Positions 25,116 to 34,077 of a stretch of 64,000 bases of DNA are shown here, piece after piece. This DNA is from Anaerolineales bacterium. GTDB taxonomy: Bacteria > Chloroflexota > Anaerolineae > 4572-78 > J111. The notes under the pieces were generated by a model. It made no database searches and had not been told where the DNA came from. It saw only the letters and a list, made by a program, of their open reading frames with translations. A program made the position numbers and the translations under genes. Location of the stretch: NCBI GenBank assembly GCA_020634935.1, contig JACKAT010000008.1:90059-154058 (forward strand), in the 5' to 3' direction. How positions within the stretch are numbered: the first letter of the stretch is position 1; each line of letters starts with the position of its first letter.

Positions 25116-25964
25116 ATGAAGTTTGGCGCAAACACCTGGATTTGGTTTTCTCCCTTTACCATGACCGAGCTAACCACCACCGCCGGCCGTATGGCCGAGG
25201 CCGGCTTCGACCTGATCGAATTTCCCATCGAAACGATTGACGGCTTCGACTACGCCGCCGCCGCCGCCATCGCCCACGACTATGGCCTGGGTACGAGCAC
25301 CTGCGCGGCGATGGGGCCGGATCGCGATCTGATCCACCCGGACGAAGCTATTCGCGACAATGGGCTGGCCTACATCCGCCACAGCATCGAGGCGGCGCAC
25401 ACCCTGGGCTCATCGACATTGGTCGGGCCGATCTACTCCGCCGTGGGGCGCACCTGGCAGGCCACGCCGGAAGAGCGGTCGAGAGACATCGACTTGCTGG
25501 TGCGGCAACTGGCCAAGCTGGCTGCGTATGCCGCCGATTACGGCGTCACTCTCTGCCTCGAACCCCTCAACCGCTTTGAAACCAGCTTCCTCAACACGGT
25601 CGAACAAGCCATCGAAATCATTGATCGGGTCGATCACCCCCACTGTCAACTCCTGCTCGACACCTTCCATATGAACATTGAAGAACCTTCCCTTGGCGAC
25701 GCCATTCGGGCCGCCGGGCCGCGCGTCGGTCACTTTCACGCCTGCGAGAATGATCGGGGTGTGCCGGGGTCGGGCCATGTGCCGTGGGACGATGTGGCTC
25801 AGGGCTTGCGGGACATCGACTACAACGGCGCGGTCGTCATCGAATCATTCACGGCCAAAGTCAAATCCATTGCCCGCGCCGCCGCCATCTGGCGTTCGCT
25901 GGCGCCCACTCAGGATGCGATTGCTTACGATGGAGTGACGTTTCTGAAGGGATTGCTGGCATAG
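25116..25964 (+). CDS. ketose 3-epimerase-like sugar phosphate isomerase/epimerase (TIM barrel)
   Basis: 282 residues. The metal quartet is E149 (LEPLNRFET), D182 (LDTFHMNIEE), H208 (GHFHACEND) and E243 (VIESF). Spacing and motifs are very close to D-tagatose/D-psicose 3-epimerases (E152, D185, H211, E246 in the Pseudomonas cichorii enzyme). It probably epimerises C3 of a ketose or a related ketoacid. It is a paralogue of the product of 4747-5646. AAGGAGA lies before the ATG. Confidence 0.9.
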   Translation: MKFGANTWIWFSPFTMTELTTTAGRMAEAGFDLIEFPIETIDGFDYAAAAAIAHDYGLGTSTCAAMGPDRDLIHPDEAIRDNGLAYIRHSIEAAHTLGSSTLVGPIYSAVGRTWQATPEERSRDIDLLVRQLAKLAAYAADYGVTLCLEPLNRFETSFLNTVEQAIEIIDRVDHPHCQLLLDTFHMNIEEPSLGDAIRAAGPRVGHFHACENDRGVPGSGHVPWDDVAQGLRDIDYNGAVVIESFTAKVKSIARAAAIWRSLAPTQDAIAYDGVTFLKGLLA

Positions 25965-25996
25965 TTCAGATTCTTAGTCAACACCGCTGCTAATAA

Positions 25997-26088
25997 TTTT
26001 CACCACAGAGGGCCCAGAGAAGACGCAAAGCACACCAAGCAAACCTCTGAGAACTTTGTGCCTCCTTGGTGTGCTTTGTGGTAAAAAT
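25997..26088. repeat. inverted repeat with CACCACAGAG / CTTTGTGGT ends
   Basis: TTTTCACCACA and CGCAAAGCACACCAAG on the left pair with CTTGGTGTGCTTTGTGG and TAAAAATT on the right. This type of spacer repeat is widespread in bacterial genomes. Confidence 0.7.
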
Positions 26089-26164
26089 TCTCGTCCATGA
26101 CATAAATCTGTAGTTAAGTTTCTTGATGACATAGGGTTCTTAGCAAAGAGAAAGGAGATAACCA

Positions 26165-26995
26165 ATGCCATTCATTTTACGTGAGACAGCCCTGACGCGG
26201 CTGCGCGAGCAGGTCGCCCAGGGTACCCCCATTATCGGGGCCGGCGCTGGGACGGGTATCTCGGCCAAATTCGCCGAGCGCGGCGGGGTCGATATCATCA
26301 TCATCTACAACTCTGGCCGCTTTCGGATGGGCGGGCGCGGCAGTTTAGCCGGGCTGATGCCCTACGGCGACGCCAACGAGATTGTGGTCGATATGGGCCG
26401 CGAAGTCCTGCCGGTCGTCAAGCAGACGCCGGTGCTGGCCGGCGTATGCGGCACCGACCCCTTTCGGTTGATGCCGGTGTTCCTGCGTCAAATCAAAGAT
26501 ATGGGCTTCGACGGCGTGCAGAACTTCCCCACCGTCGGCCTGATCGATGGCGCGTTGCGCCAAAACCTGGAAGAGACCGGCATGGGCTACAGCCTGGAAG
26601 TCGAGATGATCCGGCTGGCCCACGACATGGACATGCTGACCTGTCCCTACGTCTTCACCCCGGACGACGCCCGGGCTATGGCTGAAGCCGGCGCCGATGT
26701 GCTGGTCCCCCATATGGGCCTGACCACCAAAGGCAGCATTGGCGCGGAAACGGCGCTCACCCTGGAACAGTCGGCCAAACGGGTGCAGGCCATGCGGGAT
26801 GCGGCGGTCGAGATCAATCCCGACATCTTGGTGCTGTGCCACGGCGGGCCTATCGCCGAACCGGAGGACGCCCAATACATCTTCGACCACACCGAGGGCA
26901 TCGCCGGCTTCTTCGGGGCCAGCAGCATCGAACGGCTGGCCGTCGAACCGGCCATCGAGGGGCAGGCCAAGCAGTTCAAAGGGCTAAATCTTTAA
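26165..26995 (+). CDS. phosphoenolpyruvate hydrolase-family TIM-barrel protein
   Basis: 276 residues. The N-terminal GTPIIGAGAGTGISAKFAERGGVDIIIIYNSGRFRM block and GVCGTDPFRLMPVFLRQIKDMGFDGVQNFPTVGLIDG are typical of the PEP-hydrolase family (formerly TIM-barrel signal transduction protein). It is homologous to the C-terminal half of plant Tm-1, whose N-terminal half matches 5744-6985. The family belongs to the PEP/isocitrate-lyase-like barrel enzymes acting on oxo-acids or their enols. The start has AAAGGAGA upstream. The cupin gene follows. Confidence 0.9.
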   Translation: MPFILRETALTRLREQVAQGTPIIGAGAGTGISAKFAERGGVDIIIIYNSGRFRMGGRGSLAGLMPYGDANEIVVDMGREVLPVVKQTPVLAGVCGTDPFRLMPVFLRQIKDMGFDGVQNFPTVGLIDGALRQNLEETGMGYSLEVEMIRLAHDMDMLTCPYVFTPDDARAMAEAGADVLVPHMGLTTKGSIGAETALTLEQSAKRVQAMRDAAVEINPDILVLCHGGPIAEPEDAQYIFDHTEGIAGFFGASSIERLAVEPAIEGQAKQFKGLNL

Positions 26996-27006
26996 CCAAA
27001 AAGTAC

Positions 27007-27032
27007 GTAGGACAAACTTAAGTTTGTCCTAC
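27007..27032. repeat. 26-bp perfect palindrome (GTAGGACAAACTT half), second copy
   Basis: The same core as the 36-bp palindrome at 8615-8650, located between the PEP-hydrolase-family and cupin genes. Confidence 0.85.
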
Positions 27033-27056
27033 CAGCACGATTACAAGGAGACTCTG

Positions 27057-27452
27057 ATGAGTAAATTCACCCTATCAAGCCAAGTTCTGCGCGAACAACT
27101 GGATTGGGGCGAGATCGGCTGGGTGGCTAACCCGCCCACGACCGAAGCTCAAGATATTACCGTTATGGAAGTCACGTTGAACCTGGGCGCCGGCCACAAC
27201 TTCCACAAACACCCCGACCAGGAAGAAGTTATCTACGTCATGGCCGGTCAGATTGAGCAGTGGCTGGAAGAAGAAAAAACCATCCTCAACCCCGGCGACT
27301 CAATCTTCATCGAGCCGGATGTCGTCCACGCCTCGTTCAACATCGGCGACGGCCCGGCCAAACTAATGGTGGTGCTGGGGCCGGCTATCGGCGAGATTGG
27401 CTATGAAGTGGTCGATGTGGCCGGGGAAGAACCCTGGAAATCATTGCGGTAA
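27057..27452 (+). CDS. small single-domain cupin
   Basis: 131 residues from ATG 27057, fixed by AAGGAG at 27045-27050. Cupin motif 1 is visible as HNFHKHPDQEEVIYVMAGQ (two His, one Glu) and motif 2 as PGDSIFIEPDVVHASFNIG (final His), so a metal site is intact. Single-domain cupins in sugar islands can be isomerases or pectin-type KdgF enzymes, or have no known reaction. No specific substrate is evident. Confidence 0.85.
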   Translation: MSKFTLSSQVLREQLDWGEIGWVANPPTTEAQDITVMEVTLNLGAGHNFHKHPDQEEVIYVMAGQIEQWLEEEKTILNPGDSIFIEPDVVHASFNIGDGPAKLMVVLGPAIGEIGYEVVDVAGEEPWKSLR

Positions 27453-27459
27453 CTCTTCC

Positions 27460-27551
27460 TGTCATTTCGAGCGATTAGCGAGAAATCCCTGCGGAGTGGC
27501 TTTGCACCCAACCATCTCAGGGATTTCTCCGCCTCCGGCTACGAAATGACA
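27460..27551. repeat. MITE-like element with TGTCATTTCG inverted ends (copy B)
   Basis: 92 bp. TGTCATTTCGAGCG...GAGAAATCCCT on the left is mirrored by AGGGATTTCTCCGC...GAAATGACA on the right. The right arm matches copy A (4072-4229) at 32 of 33 positions, while the centre differs. Confidence 0.75.
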
Positions 27552-27661
27552 TGAATGACATAATTCTAAACAATACGTAATCTCGTTGCTACCTTTCCCT
27601 TACGACTTACTCCCTACTTCCTACTCCCCGGCGGCAACTTAGTTACAAGGAGAACCAAACT

Positions 27662-28669
<1,008 letters not shown>

Positions 28670-28718
28670 TTAGCGCTGGAACATCACAGTTTGCTTTGAT
28701 CGTTTGTTGTCTTGGAGC

Positions 28719-28762
28719 AGCAAAGCTTACTTTGATGATGACAAAGCAAGCTTTGTCGCTCC
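28719..28762. repeat. compound hairpin repeat with GGAGC...GCTCC ends (copy 3)
   Basis: GGAGCAGCAAAGCTTACTTTG on the left is mirrored by ACAAAGCAAGCTTTGTCGCTCC on the right, with the same inner CAAAGC palindromes as copies 1, 2 and 4. Confidence 0.7.
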
Positions 28763-28812
28763 ACAATTATGTTTCGGGACGGGGGGTGATGTTCACCGGT
28801 GATTCGGTTGTT

Positions 28813-29110
28813 CCGTAGCTGCCGACCGTTCGATTCACCGTGAATCAGATGACCCGTAGCTACCGACCGTTCGATTCACCGTGATTCGGTTGTCCCGTAG
28901 CTGCCGACCGTTCGATTCACCGTGAATCAGATGACCCGTAGCTACCGACCGTTCGATTCACCCGTAGCTGCCGACCGTTCGATTCACCGTGATTCGGTTG
29001 TCCCGTAGCTACCGACCGTTCGATTCACCGTGAATCAGATGACCCGTAGCTGCCGACCGTTCGATTCACCGTGAATCGCTTGACCCGTGGCTGCCGGTTG
29101 TTTGGTTCAC
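28813..29110. repeat. tandem array of 41-bp units (CCGTAGCTGCCGACCGTTCG...)
   Basis: Units begin at 28813, 28854, 28895, 28936, 28962, 29003, 29044 and 29085 (last one degenerate). The 28936 unit is only 26 bp, lacking the variable tail. Two tail types alternate: TGAATCAGATGAC and TGATTCGGTTGTC. An inner GATTCACCGTGAATC palindrome is present in one type. Confidence 0.9.
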
Positions 29111-29479
29111 GAGACGATCAGTCGGGTCGAGGCGTCCGGTCATCGCTAGCGCTGTTCGATCAGACCGGCAACGGCTATCGGGCAACCGATTCAAGCTCGC
29201 CGTCATTAGCCGAGGGGTGGGGACCCACTTTTAGAGAAGGGCAGGTTATGCCTTTTACTCAAGATTCAGTATAATATGGGGCACTACGAAGGAACAGAAA
29301 TCAAATAACTTCTCTAATTTCAGCGGGTCGTAACGGATAATTCATAAGTAGAAATTGCGTCGCCAATCACCGATGACGATTTACCAAGGGCCACTTACTA
29401 CGCTTGCAAACTGGTGATGTTGTTTAATTTTCCATCCTAAAATACGCTAAAATCCCTAATCAGCGAGGATAATAACCTA

Positions 29480-30640
29480 ATGTACGATCCAAAACCCGAA
29501 CATAAATTTACTTTTGGTTTGTGGACAGTGGGCAATATTGGCCGGGATCCCTTTGGGGAACCGGTGCGCGCGCCGCTGTCCCCGCCAGGTATTGTTCACC
29601 TGCTGGCCGAGTTGGGCGCGTGGGGGGTCAACTTCCACGACAACGATCTGGTGCCGATCGACGCCACACCGGCCGAGCGGGACCGGATTGTGGCCGATTT
29701 CAAAAAAGCGCTCGATGACACCGGTCTGGTCGTGCCGATGGCGACGACCAACCTGTTCACCGATCCGGTCTTTCGCGATGGCGCTTTCACCAGCAACGAT
29801 CCCAAGGTGCGGGCTTATGCCCTGCAAAAAACAATGAACGCGATGGATTTGGGCGCGGAGTTGGGCGCAAAAATCTACGTCTTCTGGGGTGGTCGTGAAG
29901 GCACCGAAACCGACGCCGGCAAAAACCCGCTGGACGCGGGCAAATGGTTCCGCGAGGCGCTCAATTTCCTGTGCGAGTATAACATCGACCAGGGCTACGA
30001 CTACAAATTTGCCCTGGAACCCAAACCCAACGAGCCGCGCGGCGACATCTACCTGCCCACGGTCGGCTCGATGCTGGGCTTTATCGCCACGTTGGATCAC
30101 CCCCGGATGGTCGGCGTCAACCCCGAAGTGGCCCACGAGCATATGGCCGGCCTCAACTTTATGCACGCTGTGGCCCAGGCCTGGGATGCCGGCAAGCTGT
30201 TCCACATCGACCTCAACGACCAAAAGTTTGGCCGTTATGACCAGGATTTCCGTTTCGGCGCGGAGTCGATTAAATCGGCCTTCTATCTGGTTAAGTTCCT
30301 GGAAGATGTCGGCTATGCCGGCAGCCGCCATTTTGACGCGCACGCCTACCGCAGCGCCGATCTGGAGGATGTTAAAGCCTTTGCTCGCGGTTGTATGCGC
30401 ACCTACCTCATCCTCAAAGAAAAAGCCGAACAGTTCAACGCCGATATCGAAATCCAAAACCTGCTGGCCGACATCAAAGCTAACGACGGTTCGATGGATC
30501 AATTCCTGGGTGTTTATTCCAAAGAAAAAGTCACCGCCCTCAAAGCGCACAGCTTCGACCGCGCCGCCATGGGCCAGCGCGGCCAGCCGTATGAGCAACT
30601 GGACCAGTTGTTGATTGAGTTGCTGTTGGGGATACGATAA
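29480..30640 (+). CDS. xylA: xylose isomerase (class I, Actinobacteria-type)
   Basis: 386 residues, the length of the short class I enzymes. All active-site residues of the Streptomyces/Actinoplanes enzyme are found one position earlier: H53 and D56 (FHDND), E180 and K182 (EPKPNEP), E216, H219, D244 (HIDLNDQ), D254 and D256 (YDQDF) and D286 (HFDAHAY). It converts D-xylose to D-xylulose with Mg2+ or Mn2+. Xylulokinase is encoded two genes downstream, completing the classic xylose route. Confidence 0.97.
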   Translation: MYDPKPEHKFTFGLWTVGNIGRDPFGEPVRAPLSPPGIVHLLAELGAWGVNFHDNDLVPIDATPAERDRIVADFKKALDDTGLVVPMATTNLFTDPVFRDGAFTSNDPKVRAYALQKTMNAMDLGAELGAKIYVFWGGREGTETDAGKNPLDAGKWFREALNFLCEYNIDQGYDYKFALEPKPNEPRGDIYLPTVGSMLGFIATLDHPRMVGVNPEVAHEHMAGLNFMHAVAQAWDAGKLFHIDLNDQKFGRYDQDFRFGAESIKSAFYLVKFLEDVGYAGSRHFDAHAYRSADLEDVKAFARGCMRTYLILKEKAEQFNADIEIQNLLADIKANDGSMDQFLGVYSKEKVTALKAHSFDRAAMGQRGQPYEQLDQLLIELLLGIR

Positions 30641-30756
30641 GGAGTAAGGAGTAGGGAGTAGGGAGTCAGAAGTAGGGAATAGGGATACATCTTGTTTAGT
30701 TTCCTAATATCTGATTTTTAATTCCTACTTCCTACTTCCGTCTCCCTACTCCATAA
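30641..30756. repeat. STRR-like repeat (AGTAAGGAGTAGGGAGTAGG / CCTACTTCCTACTTCC)
   Basis: Direct AGTAGGG heptamer-like repeats on the left face their complement CCCTACT on the right. The same oligomers recur at 6998-7033, 59201-59330 and 60976-61072. Confidence 0.7.
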
Positions 30757-30777
30757 TTAATCAAAGGAGATTACATC

Positions 30778-31815
30778 ATGCCAGGCACTTTCCGCTTTTC
30801 TTTTGGGCCGTGGAACATCCACGAAGGGGCTGACCCCTTTGGTCCGATGGTACGCCCCACAGTGCCGTTTGCGGAGAAACTCACACTTTACAAAAAACTC
30901 GGTTTCGATGGCGTTCAGTTTCACGATGACGATGCCGTACCGGAGCTGAATGATAAATCGAGCGCCCAGATTGAAAAAGAGGCCCAGGAGATGCGCCGGA
31001 TGCTCGAGGGCGAGGGGCTGGTGGCCGAATTTGTCGCGCCGCGCTTGTGGGAAGACAGCCGCACGATTGACGGCGGCTTTACCGCCAACAGCGAACGCGA
31101 CCGGCAGTACGCCATCGACCGCACCCGCCAATGCATCGATATCGCCAGAGCAGTGGGTACCAACTTTATGGTGGTTTGGCTGGCGCGCGAAGGCACGTAT
31201 ATCCGCGAGGCCAAAGACGCCAAGCTGGCCGTCGAGCGGCTGGTAACGGCCATCAACCAGATGCTGGCCCACGATTCCGACATCCGCATCGCCATCGAGC
31301 CGAAGCCGAACGAACCGATGGATTTGGCTTACATCCCGACCATCGGCCACGCCATCGGCCTGTCGTACCTGACCGATGATCCCAGCCGCGTCGGCAGCCT
31401 GGTCGAATCGGCTCACGCTATTCTGGCCGGGCTTGATCCCTCGGACGAGATGGCCTATGCTCTGGCCCACAACAAGCTGTGGAGCGTGCATCTCAATGAC
31501 CAGAACGGTCTAAAATTCGATGAGGACAAAGCCTTTGGCGCGGTCGATTTGCGGCGAGCGTTTATGCAGGTGTGGGTGCTGGACCGCAGCGGTTACGGCC
31601 GCAACGGCGAATTTGTCGGGCTGGACGTTAAGGCCATGCGCACCCAAAAAGCCGAACAGGCCACCCAACACCTGAGCAACAGCCGCGAAATCTTCCTAGC
31701 CCTATTGGATGTGGTACGTGGCTTAGATGCAGAGCGCATCGACAGCCTCATCGCCGAACGCAACTACGAACTGTTGGAAATGGAAATCATTCGGGCGCTC
31801 ATGGGGCGCTCATAA
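30778..31815 (+). CDS. xylose-isomerase-like sugar isomerase with altered metal site
   Basis: 345 residues clearly related to XylA at 29480: H49 and D52 (FHDDD), E174 and K176 (EPKPNEP), E210, H213, D248 and D250 (FDEDK) and D283 correspond to its active-site positions. The residue equivalent to XylA D244 is His (H238 in SVHLNDQ), as in L-rhamnose isomerase, where a His binds the structural metal. It is therefore likely to be an aldose-ketose isomerase with different sugar preference. AAGGAGA precedes the ATG. It lies between xylA and xylB. Confidence 0.88.
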   Translation: MPGTFRFSFGPWNIHEGADPFGPMVRPTVPFAEKLTLYKKLGFDGVQFHDDDAVPELNDKSSAQIEKEAQEMRRMLEGEGLVAEFVAPRLWEDSRTIDGGFTANSERDRQYAIDRTRQCIDIARAVGTNFMVVWLAREGTYIREAKDAKLAVERLVTAINQMLAHDSDIRIAIEPKPNEPMDLAYIPTIGHAIGLSYLTDDPSRVGSLVESAHAILAGLDPSDEMAYALAHNKLWSVHLNDQNGLKFDEDKAFGAVDLRRAFMQVWVLDRSGYGRNGEFVGLDVKAMRTQKAEQATQHLSNSREIFLALLDVVRGLDAERIDSLIAERNYELLEMEIIRALMGRS

Positions 31816-31822
31816 ATTTATC

Positions 31823-31879
31823 GGAGCAACAAAGCTTGCTTTGTTTGGGCCAAGGTCAAAGCTGAGCTTTGACGCTCCA
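31823..31879. repeat. compound hairpin repeat with GGAGC...GCTCC ends (copy 4)
   Basis: GGAGCAACAAAGCTTGCTTTG on the left faces TCAAAGCTGAGCTTTGACGCTCC on the right, broken by a short unpaired centre. Confidence 0.7.
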
Positions 31880-31905
31880 CTTTTGGATCGACAGCAGCAA
31901 TGGAA

Positions 31906-31972
31906 ATCAGGCATTAGGCATCAGGAATTAACCTTTCCCTGATGCCTAATGCCCAATCCCTAATTCCTATTT
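31906..31972. repeat. STRR-like repeat (AGGCATTAGGCATCAGG / CCTGATGCCTAATGCC)
   Basis: An imperfect hairpin of repeated AGGCAT units in the spacer before xylB. Confidence 0.65.
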
Positions 31973-31987
31973 TGAGAGGAGACAATC

Positions 31988-33493
31988 ATGCCTTATTATC
32001 TGGGAATTGACTCATCGACTACCAGTGTGAAAGCGCTGCTCATCGACGAAAACGGCGATGTGGCCGGCGCTGCCACCACCGAACTATCTCTCTCCACCCC
32101 CAAACCGTTGTGGAGCGAACAAGACCCGGCCGATTGGTGGCAAGGCGCGGTCAGCAGCATTAAGCAGGTGTTGCAAAACACCGGCATTCCCAGCGATGAA
32201 ATCAAGGCGATTGGGCTGACCGGCCAGATGCACGGCTTGACCCTGCTCGATGAAGCCGGCGACGTACTGCGGCCGGCCATTCTCTGGAACGACCAGCGCA
32301 CCGGCCCGCAGTGCGACGAAATCCGGGCGCGGCTGGGCAAGCAGCGGCTGGTCGAAGTTACCGGCAATGATGCGCTGACCGGCTTTACCGCCCCCAAAAT
32401 CCTGTGGGTCCGCCAACACGAGCCGGACATTTACGATGAAATCGATCAGATTTTGCTGCCGAAAGATTACATTCGCTACCGGCTAACCGATGACTACGCC
32501 ACGGACAAAGCCGGGGCGGCCGGCACCTTGCTGCTCAATGTCAAAAGCCGGAATTGGTCGGTTGAGGTTTTAGACGCGTTGGAAATTCCTGCCGGCTGGC
32601 TGCCGCCCACCTATGAAGGCACGGAAGTAACCGGGACTGTTTCGGACGAGGCCGCGCTGGCCACGGGTCTGGAACTCGGCACGCCGGTCGTTGCCGGCGG
32701 GGGCGACCAGGCGGCGCAAGCGGTGGGGGTCGGGGCTGTGCAGCCGGGGGTTATCGCGCTGACGTTAGGCACGTCGGGCGTGGTCTTCGCCAGCGCCGCC
32801 GAACCGTTCATCGAGCCGGAAGGGCGGCTGCACGCGTTCTGTCACGCCGTGCCAGGCCGCTGGCACATGATGGGCGTGATGTTGTCGGCGGCAGGCAGCC
32901 TGCGCTGGTATCGCGACACACTGGCCCCCGGCGTCGATTTCGACACGCTGCTGGCTCCTACCGCCGATATTCCGCCCGGCAGCGAGGGCTTGCTGTTCCT
33001 GCCCTACCTCACCGGCGAGCGCACACCCCACCCCGATCCCCTGGCTCGCGGCGCGTTTGCCGGCATCACCGTGCGCCATACCCAAGCCCATTTCACCCGC
33101 GCCGTGTTGGAAGGCGTGGCCTTTGGCCTGCGCGACGGCTTCGAGTTGATGAAAGGCGCCGGGCTGACCGATATCAAGCAGGTGCGCGTCTCCGGCGGCG
33201 GGGCCAAGAGTCCCATCTGGCGGCAGATATTAGCCGATGTCTTGAATGTAGAATTGGTGACGGTCAATACGTCCGAGGGAGCGGCTTATGGCGCGGCGCT
33301 ACTGGCGGCGGTCGGCGCGGGAGCGTGGCCGGATGTCGATACGGCGACCCAGGCGTGCATCCAGCTCACCGGCTCAACCCGACCGCAGGCTGAAACGGTA
33401 GCCGCTTATGAGCGATTTTATGCGCAGTACCGGCAGTTGTATCCGGCGTTGAAGGATATCTCGCATAATTTGGGCCAATTAACGTCAGAATAG
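31988..33493 (+). CDS. xylB: xylulokinase
   Basis: 501 residues, FGGY family. The N-terminal loop is IDSSTTSVKALL. The xylulokinase motif GLTGQMHG (MHG at 81-83) is present, and the catalytic base is probably D240 in AGGGDQAAQAVG. It phosphorylates D-xylulose to xylulose 5-phosphate for the pentose phosphate pathway. GAGGAGA lies 8 bp before the ATG. It closes the sugar-catabolism block. Confidence 0.95.
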   Translation: MPYYLGIDSSTTSVKALLIDENGDVAGAATTELSLSTPKPLWSEQDPADWWQGAVSSIKQVLQNTGIPSDEIKAIGLTGQMHGLTLLDEAGDVLRPAILWNDQRTGPQCDEIRARLGKQRLVEVTGNDALTGFTAPKILWVRQHEPDIYDEIDQILLPKDYIRYRLTDDYATDKAGAAGTLLLNVKSRNWSVEVLDALEIPAGWLPPTYEGTEVTGTVSDEAALATGLELGTPVVAGGGDQAAQAVGVGAVQPGVIALTLGTSGVVFASAAEPFIEPEGRLHAFCHAVPGRWHMMGVMLSAAGSLRWYRDTLAPGVDFDTLLAPTADIPPGSEGLLFLPYLTGERTPHPDPLARGAFAGITVRHTQAHFTRAVLEGVAFGLRDGFELMKGAGLTDIKQVRVSGGGAKSPIWRQILADVLNVELVTVNTSEGAAYGAALLAAVGAGAWPDVDTATQACIQLTGSTRPQAETVAAYERFYAQYRQLYPALKDISHNLGQLTSE

Positions 33494-33504
33494 CACAAAC
33501 AGTT

Positions 33505-33573
33505 GGGCAGTCCACAGATTGAACAGATTTCACAGATAAACCATCTGTGGGTCTTTGTATCCGTCTGTGGACA
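33505..33573. repeat. imperfect inverted repeat (CAGTCCACAGATT / CGTCTGTGGAC)
   Basis: A common type of spacer repeat made of CACAGAT oligomers, located after xylB. Confidence 0.6.
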
Positions 33574-33663
33574 TTTTATTTTCACGTGATTTGTAATGTC
33601 CTTGAACTTTCATACAATGGTTATCATCACGTACTCGGCAAGTCGAACGAGGCAAGATAAGCC

Positions 33664-34077
33664 GTGCTTAATGGCGTTGTCACCCAAAAACTGCAACTAT
33701 TAGACGAAATTCTCAATGAACTTCGCTCGTTGGGCCAAGTTGACGCGCAGCAGTTACAAGCTGATTGGCGAACACGCCGAGCAGTGGAGCGCGATTTACA
33801 GGTGCTGGTCGAAGTCGTCATTGATGTCTGCCAGCGTTTGATTTCTCTGCAAGGGCAGACCCCGGCCAGCACAAGTATCAGTGCTATTGAACGCTGCATT
33901 CAACTGGGCGCTCTAACGGATGACGAAATCTACCGCCAGATGGTCCGTTTTCGCAATTTTATTGTCCATCGCTATGAGCGAGTCGATCCGAACATCCTGG
34001 TCGAAATGATCAACGAGCACCTTGTTGATTTTGAACAATTTCGAGACGAGATCCTAAGTTATGTCAAAGACCATTGA
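33664..34077 (+). CDS. hepT: HepT-like ribonuclease toxin (DUF86) of a type VII toxin-antitoxin system
   Basis: 137 residues, largely helical HEPN fold. The catalytic R-x4-H-x-Y motif is R97-NFIV-H102-R-Y104. HepT cleaves RNA unless the partner MntA transfers AMP to the conserved Tyr. GTG at 33664 is the start. Its end overlaps the next gene by 17 bp, typical of coupled toxin-antitoxin pairs. Confidence 0.9.
   Translation: MLNGVVTQKLQLLDEILNELRSLGQVDAQQLQADWRTRRAVERDLQVLVEVVIDVCQRLISLQGQTPASTSISAIERCIQLGALTDDEIYRQMVRFRNFIVHRYERVDPNILVEMINEHLVDFEQFRDEILSYVKDH

Larger units (their letters stand above)
28670..29479. other. 810-bp gene-free spacer with a hairpin repeat and a 41-bp tandem array
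   Basis: It holds the compound GGAGC...GCTCC hairpin (28719-28762), the tandem array 28813-29110 and about 370 bp of non-repetitive DNA before xylose isomerase. A TATAAT at 29270-29275 lacks a good -35 partner. No convincing gene is present. Confidence 0.75.

Noticed and set aside
28813..29110. CRISPR array
   Set aside because: The units are directly adjacent with no unique spacers, tails alternate between two types, and no cas genes are present. The same reasoning applies to 4275-4612.
29071..29274. 67-codon plus-strand open frame after the 41-bp array
   Set aside because: It begins inside a repeat unit, has no ribosome-binding site and no recognisable features.
29270..29275. Perfect TATAAT as a xylA promoter
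   Set aside because: No acceptable -35 box at 16-18 bp, and it is about 205 bp from the start codon. It may still be a promoter but cannot be supported.
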